Assembly (NCBI GenBank): GCA_036653535.1
Contig: JAVVTR010000008.1
Location: forward strand, 1 to 64,000
Direction of reading: 5' to 3'
From: JAVVTR01 sp036653535
GTDB taxonomy: Bacteria > Bacteroidota > Bacteroidia > Bacteroidales > P3
DNA: 64,000 nucleotides
The notes under the pieces are model-generated. The model was not told the DNA's origin. It searched no databases and saw only the letters and a program-made list of their open reading frames with translations. Of the stretch, positions 42,747 to 52,204 are shown piece by piece. Numbering within the stretch: position 1 is the first letter of the stretch; each line of letters begins with the position of its first letter. Made by a program: the position numbers and the translations under genes.

Positions 42747-43190
42747 TCAATTATATTTTCTCTCTAAGATCGTTTGATAAATCATTGCTTCTCTCAAAGA
42801 AAAATTAAATGAAATTTTTTCTTTTTCTTCCTCCTCTTCCATAGATTGTGCAGAAAAATCAAATTCTTCTTCCGTGCAAAACTCTGAAGTTAATATTTGC
42901 TTTTCTATCTTTTTTCCGGAAGACTCTATTCTATTTTGTTCCAAATACTTATTTAATTCCGAGGTATTATACTTTTCAGAAACATCATCATAGGATGAAC
43001 TAGAAAGTATGGGAGCAGTAGAGGGAATAGACATAGCAGTAGCTGGATCTTCAAATTCTTTTTCTTCCACCACTGCCGGCCTTTGATTTTGCTGCCTAAC
43101 TATTTGACGGGCTTTTTCCTTTTTTATCTGTTTTTTAGCATTAAAAATAATAAGCAATACCAAAATCAGAACTCCTATAAACTGTTCCAT
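42747..43190 (-). CDS. Small single-span membrane protein of unknown function
   Basis: 147 residues from the ATG at 43190. An N-terminal span (FIGVLILVLLIIF) is followed by a basic stretch, then a long acidic, low-complexity region with an EEEEEKEK run. The C-terminus is FSLREAMIYQTILERKYN, a motif I know from small conserved membrane proteins of Bacteroidota (pattern LR-A-IY--IL-RKY). The cytoplasmic tail probably docks a partner through this end. No function is known. It has its own promoter at 43228-43221. Confidence 0.7.
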   Translation of the reverse strand: MEQFIGVLILVLLIIFNAKKQIKKEKARQIVRQQNQRPAVVEEKEFEDPATAMSIPSTAPILSSSSYDDVSEKYNTSELNKYLEQNRIESSGKKIEKQILTSEFCTEEEFDFSAQSMEEEEEKEKISFNFSLREAMIYQTILERKYN

Positions 43191-43220
43191 TTCTCTATAA
43201 TTTACACTGTATTGTGTAAG

Positions 43221-43316
43221 CAAAGATACATTTTTATTTCTTTGCAGCCAAATACCCACACCCAATCTACATAGTTTTCGTGCATTTGCTAATTCTCTTG
43301 AATTTATTTATTTTTG
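43221..43316. promoter_or_regulatory. Divergent promoters for the 42747 gene (minus) and the 43323 lipoprotein gene (plus)
   Basis: Minus strand: TATCTTTG at 43228-43221. Plus strand: TTTG at 43285-43288 and TATTTTTG at 43309-43316, 20 bp apart. The plus-strand box ends only 6 bp before the ATG at 43323. Confidence 0.6.
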
Positions 43317-43322
43317 TGCAAT

Positions 43323-43802
43323 ATGTTTAAACAAATAAAGGTGTTTATTTTTCACAAAAACGGAATTTATATTTCTCGTATATTACCGATACTAACGGTA
43401 GTATTTATGCTTCTTTTTTTTACCTCTTGTCCTCAGCATGAAAAATTTAGAGAAATTCCTGCTACGTATGTAAATTTTATTGTTCGTCCATTTTCCTTAG
43501 ACAATGATCTCCATGCTATTGGAAATTATAAATACTTTCCAGCTCAAGGCTACAATGGTATTATTGTATATCATCTCAGTACTTCTGAATTTCTTGCCTA
43601 CGACTTAGCCTGTCCCAACGACTATGAATATGGCTGTACGATAGTCTACGACCCAAAAACCTCCACCTTAATAGATAGAAAATGTTGCGGAACCACTTTT
43701 AATATTTTAAGTGGATTCCCAGAAGGTTCTACCCTTCCAAGTCCATTACATTCCTACAAAGTCACCTGGATTAATAAAGAGGAAATACAAGTAAGTAATT
43801 AA
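43323..43802 (+). CDS. Lipoprotein with a degenerate Rieske-like domain
   Basis: 159 residues. The N-terminal membrane segment ends in a lipobox-like FFTSC. The mature part resembles Rieske-like lipoproteins of Bacteroidales: the GYNGIIVYHLSTSEFLAYD strand, an ACPNDYEYG segment and a CCGTTFNILSGFPEGSTLP-type loop, ending in PLHSYKV. The true Rieske ligands C-x-H and C-x2-H are not conserved: no histidine follows either cysteine in the right place, so an iron-sulfur cluster is unlikely. Function unknown. The ATG at 43323 comes almost at the predicted transcription start. Confidence 0.6.
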   Translation: MFKQIKVFIFHKNGIYISRILPILTVVFMLLFFTSCPQHEKFREIPATYVNFIVRPFSLDNDLHAIGNYKYFPAQGYNGIIVYHLSTSEFLAYDLACPNDYEYGCTIVYDPKTSTLIDRKCCGTTFNILSGFPEGSTLPSPLHSYKVTWINKEEIQVSN

Positions 43803-43829
43803 CATGAACTTTTCAAACCATATAAACCT

Positions 43830-44660
43830 ATGAAAACAAATTTTAAACTTGGCTTAATAACTACAGCTTTGATGCTGCTTTTTAGCATTCCCTCTTCTTT
43901 ATTTGCTCAAAACAAAACTGTAGACCAATCCTCCAAAATTCTTACTAAAGAACAACAAGACAGTATTATTTGGGCTTTTCCAAAACAAGTGGATGGTATG
44001 GTCTATTTTAAGGATCAAAGCAAAGGAAATGTACCTGCAAAATTGAACTATAATTACTATAGTCAAATAACTACTTTCGAGAATCCTAAACCCACCAATG
44101 AAGAGGACTCCATTTTAAAGTTAGATAATGTTAATGAAGTCTTTATGATTGTAATGGGTCCAAAAACTTTTATTCCTATAGGTTCCACTTTAGGCGAACT
44201 ATTAGTAGATGATGTGGTATGCTTAGTAGATTCTAAAAAAGTAAACGTAACGGAAGCAAAAACTGGAGCTTATGGAACCGGTGGCTCCACCTCTTCTATT
44301 AGCAATGTGCAAAGTATTGATGGGAATGCCGGTAGCAGAAGCGGTGGCGGCAAAGGTATGGATGGATCCAACGGAAGTAGCACTTCTTTTTCAGGTGCTA
44401 ATTATTCGGCCTCTGCTAATCAATACAATTTCAGTGCTAATGTGAAATTTATGATAAGTAATTACTTCTTCCTTATGAAGGATATGAAATTATATCCTCT
44501 CACTAGAAAGAATTTAAAAAAGAATTTTCCTCATATTGAAGATTTTATAGAACAATATATTACAGACAACAAACCGGATTTTTCTAATAAAGAAGATATG
44601 GTAACCTTTATTAGTCTCTGTAATGGAAGAGAAAACGAAGCAAAACATTCTGCAAAATAG
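43830..44660 (+). CDS. Exported protein of unknown function with a Gly/Ser-rich segment
   Basis: 276 residues. Signal peptide (ALMLLFSIPSSLFAQ); an N-terminal globular part to about residue 145, with the hydrophobic strand VFMIVMGPKTFIPIGSTLGELLVDDVVCLVD; then a glycine/serine-rich linker (about 146-200); then a second globular part with FMISNYFFLMKDMKLYPL and a charged helical C-terminus. I recognise no family. It starts 27 bp after the Rieske-like lipoprotein gene, so both may be exported from one transcript. No T9SS sorting domain is evident. Confidence 0.6.
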   Translation: MKTNFKLGLITTALMLLFSIPSSLFAQNKTVDQSSKILTKEQQDSIIWAFPKQVDGMVYFKDQSKGNVPAKLNYNYYSQITTFENPKPTNEEDSILKLDNVNEVFMIVMGPKTFIPIGSTLGELLVDDVVCLVDSKKVNVTEAKTGAYGTGGSTSSISNVQSIDGNAGSRSGGGKGMDGSNGSSTSFSGANYSASANQYNFSANVKFMISNYFFLMKDMKLYPLTRKNLKKNFPHIEDFIEQYITDNKPDFSNKEDMVTFISLCNGRENEAKHSAK

Positions 44661-44700
44661 GTCTTAGCCATTCCTTGGCTTCTACACGAACAAAAAGGCC

Positions 44701-44755
44701 ATAAAGAGAGCGGCCACAAAACTTCAATAAGAAGTTTTGTGGCCGCTCTCTTTAT
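44701..44755. terminator. Bidirectional terminator between the 43830 gene and ahcY
   Basis: 44701-44725 is perfectly complementary to 44731-44755 around an AATAA loop, a 25-bp stem between two convergent genes. Confidence 0.9.
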
Positions 44756-44780
44756 TCACTGTTTATTAAACAAGCTGCTT

Positions 44781-46190
44781 TTAGTAACGATAATGATCTG
44801 CTTTGTAGGGTCCATCTACAGGGACACCTATATACTCGGCTTGTTTAGACGTAAGTTGCGTTAATTTTACTCCTATACGAGCAAGGTGTAAACGAGCAAC
44901 TTCTTCATCTAACTCCTTAGATAAACGGTATACGCCCACTTTATAATCTTTTTTCCACAAGTCTAATTGCGCTAAAGTTTGATTTGTAAAAGAATTACTC
45001 ATAACAAACGATGGATGACCTGTAGCACAACCCAAATTAACCAATCGACCTTCCGCTAACATAAATATAGCATGTCCATCGGGATAAATATATTTATCTA
45101 CTTGGGGTTTAATCGTAATTTTTTGTATTCCTTTCCAATTTTCCAAACGAGAAATTTGAATTTCATTATCAAAATGGCCTATATTACAAACAATAGCTTG
45201 ATCTTTCATTTTTGCCATGTCTTCCGCTGTAATCACATCACAATTTCCTGTGGTAGTAACATAAATATTTCCTTCCGACAAAGCATCACTTAAAGTCGTA
45301 ACTTCAAATCCTTCCATAGCAGCTTGTAGTGCACATATTGGATCTATTTCCGTAACAATCACTCGAGCCCCATATCCTCTCATAGAACGAGCACAACCTT
45401 TACCTACATCTCCATACCCTAATACTACTACCACTTTACCGGCAATCATTACATCGGTTGCACGTTTAATACCATCGGCCAAAGATTCCCTACATCCATA
45501 AAGATTATCAAACTTAGATTTAGTTACAGAATCATTTACATTGATAGCCGGAATTTTCAATTCTCCTTTTTCCATCATCTGATATAAACGATGCACGCCT
45601 GTAGTAGTTTCCTCGGAAACGCCCCTTAATTCAGATAAGGTTTTATGCCATTTATCCGGTTCTTGCCCATGTACTTCCTTTAATAAATCCAATAGAATTT
45701 GTTCTTCTCTTGTTTCTGCTTTTTTATCGTAAAGAGCTGGATTTTCCTCACATTTACGCCCTGTATGTACCATGAGAGTAGCATCTCCACCATCATCTAC
45801 AATTAAATTAGGCCCTTTCCCTCCGGGAAAAGATAGAGCTTGATTAGTACACCACCAATACTCTTCTAATGATTCTCCTTTCCATGCAAAAACAGGTACG
45901 CCCGTTGCTGCAATAGCGGCTGCAGCATGATCTTGAGTAGAAAAAATATTGCAACTTGCCCATCTTACTTCAGCACCCAAATCTACTAATGTTTCTATAA
46001 GCACTGCCGTTTGTATGGTCATGTGTAAAGAGCCTGTAATTCTAGCCCCTTTCAAGGGTTTTTCTTTTCCGTATTTTTGTCGAAGTGCCATTAAACCAGG
46101 CATTTCTTTTTCGGAAATTTCTATTTCCTTTCTACCAAAATCAGACAAATTAGGATCTGCTATTTTACTTTTTAATTTATAATCTATCAT
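44781..46190 (-). CDS. ahcY: S-adenosylhomocysteine hydrolase
   Basis: 469 residues. The substrate domain (GARITGSLHMTIQTAVLIETL, NIFSTQDHAAAAIA), the NAD-binding GYGDVGKGCARSMRGYGARV, VNDSVTKSKFDNLYGCRES and the C-terminal KADHYRY are all present. Splits SAH into adenosine and homocysteine, keeping methyltransferase reactions running. The ATG at 46190 was chosen over 46229, which lies at the promoter (-7 box TACCTTTG, 46234-46227). Confidence 0.96.
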   Translation of the reverse strand: MIDYKLKSKIADPNLSDFGRKEIEISEKEMPGLMALRQKYGKEKPLKGARITGSLHMTIQTAVLIETLVDLGAEVRWASCNIFSTQDHAAAAIAATGVPVFAWKGESLEEYWWCTNQALSFPGGKGPNLIVDDGGDATLMVHTGRKCEENPALYDKKAETREEQILLDLLKEVHGQEPDKWHKTLSELRGVSEETTTGVHRLYQMMEKGELKIPAINVNDSVTKSKFDNLYGCRESLADGIKRATDVMIAGKVVVVLGYGDVGKGCARSMRGYGARVIVTEIDPICALQAAMEGFEVTTLSDALSEGNIYVTTTGNCDVITAEDMAKMKDQAIVCNIGHFDNEIQISRLENWKGIQKITIKPQVDKYIYPDGHAIFMLAEGRLVNLGCATGHPSFVMSNSFTNQTLAQLDLWKKDYKVGVYRLSKELDEEVARLHLARIGVKLTQLTSKQAEYIGVPVDGPYKADHYRY

Positions 46191-46226
46191 GTTTTTTATT
46201 TTATTATTCCTGTTTTTTTGAGTTTG

Positions 46227-46302
46227 CAAAGGTACAAAAATATTATTTGGATAAAAAACTACACGAAAATTGTGAATAACTTCTAAAATTTACTTATTTT
46301 TG
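46227..46302. promoter_or_regulatory. Divergent promoters for ahcY (minus) and the T9SS cluster (plus)
   Basis: Minus strand: TACCTTTG at 46234-46227. Plus strand: TATTTTTG at 46295-46302, which should drive porP and perhaps the whole gldKLMN run. Confidence 0.6.
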
Positions 46303-46391
46303 CAGCTTATATGAAAAAGTGTATTCCCTCCTTTACATATGAGGTGAATAAACATAAGCATTGTGGCTTGTTAATACAATATGGATCATTA

Positions 46392-47378
46392 ATGAAAAAA
46401 ACATACTCTGGTGTCCTAAAACACAGGAGTTGTCTTTACAGTTTGATAACTTGCTTATGCATTTGTATCACCATCACAAGTAAAGTCATCGCCCAAGAAA
46501 GTGGTCTACCTGTAACACAGTATATGCTTAATACTTTATCGTATAACCCTGGATTTGCGGGTTTATCTAATGGTATCTGTTTGTCTTTACTACATCGCCA
46601 ACAATGGTTAGGTTTAGGAAAAGCAGCAGACGGATCCCATCTTTCCCCCAACTCCACCCTATTATTGATAGATGCCCCTATAAAAGCAATTAAGGGAGGC
46701 TTAGGTTTGGAAATTGCCTCTAATAATATTGCTTACTTCCGTGACATTACCATAAAAGTAGGCTATGCTTACCACCTCCAAACGTCTATTGGGAAAATAG
46801 GCTTAGGTGTGCAAGCTGTTTTAATGGATAAAAATTTAGATTTTACGAAATTGAAGCCAGAAAACATGGGTGATGTGGTTTTAGCAAATAAAGGTAAAGA
46901 AAGTGCTTTCTTGGGAGATATAGCGGTTGGTGCTTATCTACAAGGAAATCAAGGTTATTTTGTAGGTGTTTCTGTAGGACAAATTATTGCTCACCCTAAC
47001 GACAAAATAGCTTTCAAACCTGCTCGTACCCTCACTCTTAGTGGAGGTTACTCTTTTAATTTTCCCAGTCTACCTAAGGTGGAGTTTACCCCCACTACCT
47101 ACCTTAGTACAGACTTTACATCGGTCACGTGGGATATTACTGCGTTGGCCACTTTTAATAAGAAATTTTGGGTAGGTTTATCCTACCGCTTGCAAGATGC
47201 AGTTTCTGTTTTGGCAGGAATGAATATATCTAGATTCCGCATAGGTGTATCCTACGATATTCCAGCTTCTAAGTTTGCCAGTAAAACTTGTGGAGGCTTT
47301 GAAGTATTTGTTAAATATTGCTTCAGTTTGGAAGGGGATAAATTGAATACGGAATACAAAAACGCAAGATATCTGTAA
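46392..47378 (+). CDS. porP: PorP/SprF family T9SS outer-membrane protein
   Basis: About 328 residues from the ATG at 46392; an in-frame ATG at 46311 would add 27 residues. The signal peptide (LITCLCICITITSKVIAQ) is followed by the family start LPVTQYMLNTLSYNPGFAG and SLLHRQQWLGLGKA, then an outer-membrane beta-barrel of alternating strands. PorP/SprF-type proteins sit next to gldK and act in type IX secretion, where some anchor cargo at the surface. Its position matches P. gingivalis, where porP precedes porK-L-M-N. Confidence 0.88.
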   Translation: MKKTYSGVLKHRSCLYSLITCLCICITITSKVIAQESGLPVTQYMLNTLSYNPGFAGLSNGICLSLLHRQQWLGLGKAADGSHLSPNSTLLLIDAPIKAIKGGLGLEIASNNIAYFRDITIKVGYAYHLQTSIGKIGLGVQAVLMDKNLDFTKLKPENMGDVVLANKGKESAFLGDIAVGAYLQGNQGYFVGVSVGQIIAHPNDKIAFKPARTLTLSGGYSFNFPSLPKVEFTPTTYLSTDFTSVTWDITALATFNKKFWVGLSYRLQDAVSVLAGMNISRFRIGVSYDIPASKFASKTCGGFEVFVKYCFSLEGDKLNTEYKNARYL

Positions 47379-47402
47379 TAACAATATTTTAACTAAGTAT
47401 AT

Positions 47403-48773
47403 ATGAAACGAGTAAAGAATCTGTTGGACATACGAAACGTAAGCGTACTATTAGTAATAGTATTGCTCATGTTTAGTTGTGGAAACTCGGGGAACGGCGA
47501 ATTAGTCGGAGTACCGGGCAGATCAACAAAAATAGAACAACCGACTCCTTTCGGCATGACTTACATACCGGGTGGCAGTTTTGTCTTCGGAGCTGGAGGT
47601 TACGATCCGTCTTATCAATTAATGAACAAAAAGAGGGTCAGTATTTCTGCTTTTTATATGGATGAAACAGAAATTACCAATAATGAATATCGACAATTTG
47701 TTCAATATGTAATAGACTCTATTACTCGTCGTATGTTGGCGGAAACCTTTCCTGAATTTCAAATTGAATCCACTACAGAAGATGGGGAACCTTTCATTAA
47801 TTGGAAAACAAAAATAAAACCGGAGCAACTTAATGATGAAGCTTTAGCGGATTTATATTTACCGGAAGAAGAAAGATTTGCCCACCAAAAAGAATTAAAC
47901 GTAAAGAAATTAAATTACGAATATTATACTTTTGACTATCAGTCTGCAGCTCGAAAGGAAACTACGCAAGAACCCAATACCGATGGTGTTTATTACGGAT
48001 CTTTCGTAAATAGACCTCAAGCTATGCTTTCTAGAAAACAATTTGTACAAAAACACGTAGTGAACGTATATCCCGATACACTTTGCTGGATTTTTGATTG
48101 GGCTTATTCTTTCAACGAACCTATGACTGCTTGTTATTTTAGTAGTCCCATGTATGACAATTATCCTGTTGTGGGAGTAAATTGGAAACAAGCCAACGCC
48201 TTTTGTGTATGGAGAAGCAATATGTATAATACCTATATGATTTCTAAAGGCTATCCAAGTGCTCAAGCTTTTCGTTTACCAACCGAACATGAATGGGAAT
48301 ATGCTGCTCGTGGGGGCTTAGAGATGGATCCTTACCCTTGGGGAGGTCCTTATGCTCGTAATATCAACGGGTGTTTATTGGGGAATTTCAAGCCTGGCAG
48401 AGGGGATTATACATTAGATGGCGCTTTATACCCTTGCATTGTGGGCCATTATGCTCCAAATGATTGGGGAGTATACGATATGATGGGAAATGTTGCAGAA
48501 TGGTGCAAAGATGCTTACGATGAAAGTATTGCCAACGAAATGGATTTTAATCCAGCTTTTACGTATGATGCAAAAGAAGAAGACGGGGCAGGATTAAAAA
48601 GAAAAGTTATTCGTGGAGGCTCATGGAAAGATTTTGCTGAAATTGCAAAAGTCTATTATCGCACTTACGAATACCAAGACACCTGCAAATCTTATGTAGG
48701 ATTCCGATGTGTACAACCTTACTTAGGGCGCGGAAAAACTAGTAGCGGTAGTACCGGTTCCAATGTTTATTAA
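47403..48773 (+). CDS. gldK: GldK/PorK, T9SS ring lipoprotein
   Basis: 456 residues. The lipoprotein signal ends with VLLMFSCGNSG. A formylglycine-generating-enzyme-like (FGE-sulfatase) fold follows, with FGMTYIPGGSFVFG, MDETEITNNEYRQF, FRLPTEHEWEYAARGG, YDMMGNVAEWCKD and the terminal RGGSW-type segment (KVIRGGSWKDF). GldK/PorK is the lipoprotein that forms the periplasmic ring with GldN/PorN. First of the gldK-L-M-N run, 24 bp after porP. Confidence 0.95.
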   Translation: MKRVKNLLDIRNVSVLLVIVLLMFSCGNSGNGELVGVPGRSTKIEQPTPFGMTYIPGGSFVFGAGGYDPSYQLMNKKRVSISAFYMDETEITNNEYRQFVQYVIDSITRRMLAETFPEFQIESTTEDGEPFINWKTKIKPEQLNDEALADLYLPEEERFAHQKELNVKKLNYEYYTFDYQSAARKETTQEPNTDGVYYGSFVNRPQAMLSRKQFVQKHVVNVYPDTLCWIFDWAYSFNEPMTACYFSSPMYDNYPVVGVNWKQANAFCVWRSNMYNTYMISKGYPSAQAFRLPTEHEWEYAARGGLEMDPYPWGGPYARNINGCLLGNFKPGRGDYTLDGALYPCIVGHYAPNDWGVYDMMGNVAEWCKDAYDESIANEMDFNPAFTYDAKEEDGAGLKRKVIRGGSWKDFAEIAKVYYRTYEYQDTCKSYVGFRCVQPYLGRGKTSSGSTGSNVY

Positions 48774-48806
48774 AATTTAAATGTATAACCTTAAAATAGA
48801 ATTAGA

Positions 48807-49532
48807 ATGTCGTTAAATACTATGGTGCAAAGCCCTGGATATAAAAAATTCATGGCCAAATTATATGGCTGGGGAGCATCTGTTGTTATTATTGGTGCTT
48901 TGTTCAAAATTAACCATTACGAAGGAGCCAATTTAATGTTAATACTTGGTATGGGAACCGAAGCTATTATTTTCTTTTTCTCCGCCTTTGAACCAGCCCA
49001 TCCCCAATATGATTGGAGTCGAATTTATCCTGAATTAGGAGAAGGAAACGAAATGGGCAACGCTTCTATAGCTTCCTCCACCAAGAAAGGGAAACAGCTA
49101 ACTACCGTTCCCCAAAACGATGCCTTAAGCCAAAAATTAGAGGAGATGTTAGAAAAAGCCAATATTTCTCAAGATATTTTTGACCGTTTAGGTACAGGTT
49201 TACAAAATCTTACAGAAACCACAAGCAATATTAATAATGTTGCTAATATTGTTAATGCTAACAATCAATATGCTGCTGAATTGGGAAAAATGACTGCTCA
49301 TTTAACTAAACTAAATGAACTTTATTTAACTCAAATGCAAGCTTCTGCAAAACAAATGGAAACCAGTCAAAAATTAAATAAAGATTTAGACCAAATTATG
49401 GAAACCATGAGTGGTTCTTTGGATCATTCCAAAAAATACCGGTCAGAAATCAACGATTTATCGCAAAAGGTAGCTTCATTAAACGAAATGTACGGCAAAA
49501 TGCTTGCTGCGATGAGTGCAGGAAAAAATTAA
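48807..49532 (+). CDS. gldL: GldL/PorL, T9SS and gliding motor inner-membrane protein
   Basis: 241 residues. Two N-terminal spans (about 22-34 and 43-60) hold the residues expected of the proton motor: K34 and H37 at the end of the first and E52 in the second (MGTEAIIFFF). A long cytoplasmic tail with coiled-coil character (about 105-240) follows. GldL and GldM form the proton-driven motor that powers type IX secretion. Confidence 0.95.
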   Translation: MSLNTMVQSPGYKKFMAKLYGWGASVVIIGALFKINHYEGANLMLILGMGTEAIIFFFSAFEPAHPQYDWSRIYPELGEGNEMGNASIASSTKKGKQLTTVPQNDALSQKLEEMLEKANISQDIFDRLGTGLQNLTETTSNINNVANIVNANNQYAAELGKMTAHLTKLNELYLTQMQASAKQMETSQKLNKDLDQIMETMSGSLDHSKKYRSEINDLSQKVASLNEMYGKMLAAMSAGKN

Positions 49533-49578
49533 AATCCTGTAATACGTTGATTAACATATTTAAAATTTGAATTAAATT

Positions 49579-51144
49579 ATGAGCGCACCCAACGAGACTC
49601 CACGTCAGAAAATGATTGGAATGATGTATTTGGTACTCACAGCCATGTTAGCATTAAACGTGTCGGTAGAAGTATTAAAGTCGTTCCTTATTGTTAATGA
49701 TGCGGCAAAAGAAACAAATAAAAATTTTCAAAATAAAGTGGAATCCATGTATGTGATGTTCCACAAAGCTTATTTAGGGAATCCTCAAAAAACGGAAGAG
49801 GCGTGGAATAAAGCACAATCCGTACAAAAATCATCCAAAGTTCTTTATGATTATATTAACCAACTCAAATATGAGGTAATTGCGGTTTCCGAAAAAATAA
49901 GCATAGAAGAGGCAAAAAAACTTAATCCACGAAATATAGGACGACAAGACAATTATGATGATCCTACTCGCTTTTTTATAGGAGAATCTCAAAGTGGCAA
50001 TGGTGGCAAAGCTTTTGAGTTAAAAAAACACATTGAAACTTATCTGAACGAGTTGAGAACCATTCTCGGAGCAGATAAAAGCAAAGTAAATTTTTCTGGT
50101 CTAAATACGAATGGTACTTATTATGATGCCTCCGGGAAAAAGCAAAATTGGCAAATGCAATACTTTTATCACACCATTATAGTAGCCGATTTAGCTATAT
50201 TAAACAATTTGCAAACAGAAGTGTTGAATGCAGAATATGATGCAGTAGCTCAACTCTATGCTTCCGTAAGTGACGATGATTTCAAATTTGATAACATTTC
50301 AGCCCGAGCTATTGCTAATTCCAATTATGTATTGGTTGGTAATAATTATGAGGCAGAAATATTTGTAGCTGCATTTGACTCAAAATCTCATATTACTGCT
50401 ACTATTGGAGGTACCACCTACCAAGGAGATAGTGGACGTATCAAATATGTTAGAACTGCCACTACTGCTGGTAGCCAATCCATTTCTGGTCAAATCAATG
50501 TTCCTTCCACTTTTGGTACAAAATCTTATCCATTTACCCTTAACTATATTGTAGCCGAACCCATGGCAACCGTTTCGGCAGATGCCATGAATGTTATGTA
50601 TGTGGGAGTAGATAATCCTGTTTCTGCCATGGCTGGAGGAGTTTCTGATGCTAATACTCGTGTAGCTATCACCAATGGAAGTTTAACCAAAAAGGGAGCC
50701 GGCTCTTATACCGCTCGTGTAAATACTCCTGGAAGCAATGCTATTGTGAGTGTTTATGCTCTAAACAAAGGAAAAGAGGAGTTAATGGGAAGTCGTTCTT
50801 TTCGCGTAAAACGAATTCCAGACCCCATAGCTCGTATCAACGGACAATCCCCCTCTATCAGAAATATAGATAAGAATACATTAGCCAATGCCGGTGGATT
50901 ATTAGTATCTATGCAAGATTTTGAATTTCAATTGTCGCTGCAAGTTGGGGCCTTTGCTCTACAAGTATCTAGAAATCAAGAATTATCTTCTACCATGCGT
51001 TCCAATGGAAATAAATTCACCTCCGACATGGTAGACAATATAAAACGCTGTAAACGTGGAGACAAAGTATTTATTACCGATGTAACAGCAAGAATGCCGG
51101 AAGGCAATCGTTTGTTAGGAGATATGATCCTAACCATAAAATAG
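49579..51144 (+). CDS. gldM: GldM/PorM, T9SS motor periplasmic shaft protein
   Basis: 521 residues. The start (APNETPRQKMIGMMYLVLTAMLALNVSVEVL) contains the single membrane span that pairs with GldL. The rest is periplasmic with four Ig-like or helical domains, ending DVTARMPEGNRLLGDM. GldM couples the motor to the GldK/GldN ring. It begins 46 bp after gldL. Between it and gldN lies a 137-bp gap with a duplicated start region. Confidence 0.95.
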   Translation: MSAPNETPRQKMIGMMYLVLTAMLALNVSVEVLKSFLIVNDAAKETNKNFQNKVESMYVMFHKAYLGNPQKTEEAWNKAQSVQKSSKVLYDYINQLKYEVIAVSEKISIEEAKKLNPRNIGRQDNYDDPTRFFIGESQSGNGGKAFELKKHIETYLNELRTILGADKSKVNFSGLNTNGTYYDASGKKQNWQMQYFYHTIIVADLAILNNLQTEVLNAEYDAVAQLYASVSDDDFKFDNISARAIANSNYVLVGNNYEAEIFVAAFDSKSHITATIGGTTYQGDSGRIKYVRTATTAGSQSISGQINVPSTFGTKSYPFTLNYIVAEPMATVSADAMNVMYVGVDNPVSAMAGGVSDANTRVAITNGSLTKKGAGSYTARVNTPGSNAIVSVYALNKGKEELMGSRSFRVKRIPDPIARINGQSPSIRNIDKNTLANAGGLLVSMQDFEFQLSLQVGAFALQVSRNQELSSTMRSNGNKFTSDMVDNIKRCKRGDKVFITDVTARMPEGNRLLGDMILTIK

Positions 51145-51170
51145 TGTAGAACCGTTTTGGGATACTTTAA

Positions 51171-51287
51171 ATTAAAAATTATTTTCGTATGAAACGAACA
51201 TGAGCACAAAAACTTGCCAAAAGCCTGAAAAGTGAATATCATGGAGTTCCATACGTCCTATTTATTAAAAATTATTTTCGTATGAAA
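51171..51287 (+). repeat. Duplicated 24-bp initiation region before gldN
   Basis: 51171-51194 and 51264-51287 are identical over 24 bp and both include an ATG. The second copy contains the real gldN start (51282). The first opens only a four-codon frame (MKRT, stop), and another short frame begins at 51200 (MSTKTCQKPEK, stop). Confidence 0.8.
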
Positions 51288-52145
51288 AGTTTAAAATTTC
51301 TTAGCATAATCCTTGCCTTGTCTGCAATTTCCATAAACGGAGTGTGCACGGCTCAAGTATTGGAAGATGCTGCACCGAGAGATAATTTTTTCGATAAAGT
51401 CAATGCTAAAGACAGGGAACCTCGTGCCTATGTCCCTGTAAGAGAAGCGGATATTTACATAAAAATGCGAGTATGGCGTATGATAGATTTTAGAATGAAA
51501 ATGAACCAGCATTTCTATTATCCCATAACACCAGTACAAGACAGAATAAGCTTAATGAGTTTAATTATGCAAGGCTTTCAAGACGGTTTGATTATCGCAT
51601 ATGATCCTATTACCGATGATTTTACCAAACAACTTACCTACGAAGAGTTTATAAGACAGAATACCGATATTAAAGAAATTGAAAAAGAAAATTTGGATAA
51701 TCCTGGAGAATTTATCACCACCATGGATACCTCTTCTTTCCAAATTGAAAATGTAAAAATGATTAGACTAAAAGAGGATTGGTTTATAGATAAACAACGG
51801 GCCGTACGAGATATACGAGTTTTAGGGCTTGCTCCTGTTATCCAACAATACGATGAAACATCCGGCGAATTTAAGGGAAATCAAACTCTATTTTGGATTT
51901 ATTATAGTCAGGTTCGTCCTTTGTTTGCAAAAACAGAAGCCTTTAATCGCCATAATAGTGCCATGAGACCTTCTTACGATGACATTTTTGCTTGGAGTCG
52001 TTTCTTTGAAAGCTACATTACCAAAATAGACAACGAACAAGACCGTAATATTCAATCCTATGAACAGGGTATTAATATTATGTTGGAATCCGACAGAATT
52101 GAAAATTTGCTTTTTGAATTAGAACACGATCTTTGGTCGTATTAA
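51282..52145 (+). CDS. gldN: GldN/PorN, T9SS ring component
   Basis: 287 residues with a signal peptide (FLSIILALSAISINGVCTAQ). The mature part begins VLEDAAPRDNFFDK and includes RAYVPVREADIYIKMRVWRMIDFRMKMN, the GldN hallmark (W-R-I-D-R-K-N pattern), then DWFIDKQRAVRDIRVLGLAP and LFWIYYSQVRPLFAKTEAFN. GldN/PorN joins GldK in the periplasmic ring. Last gene of the cluster, followed by a strong terminator. Confidence 0.95.
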   Translation: MKSLKFLSIILALSAISINGVCTAQVLEDAAPRDNFFDKVNAKDREPRAYVPVREADIYIKMRVWRMIDFRMKMNQHFYYPITPVQDRISLMSLIMQGFQDGLIIAYDPITDDFTKQLTYEEFIRQNTDIKEIEKENLDNPGEFITTMDTSSFQIENVKMIRLKEDWFIDKQRAVRDIRVLGLAPVIQQYDETSGEFKGNQTLFWIYYSQVRPLFAKTEAFNRHNSAMRPSYDDIFAWSRFFESYITKIDNEQDRNIQSYEQGINIMLESDRIENLLFELEHDLWSY

Positions 52146-52160
52146 TCTCGAAAAAAGATA

Positions 52161-52203
52161 AAAAAACTGCCTCAGTTATTAGTACTCGGGGCAGTTTTTT
52201 TTT
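52161..52203 (+). terminator. Terminator of the porP-gldKLMN cluster
   Basis: AAAAAACTGCC (52161-52171) pairs with GGCAGTTTTTT (52190-52200), loop of 18 nt, T-run to 52203. It ends just before the recG -7 box. Confidence 0.88.
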
Positions 52204-52204
52204 G

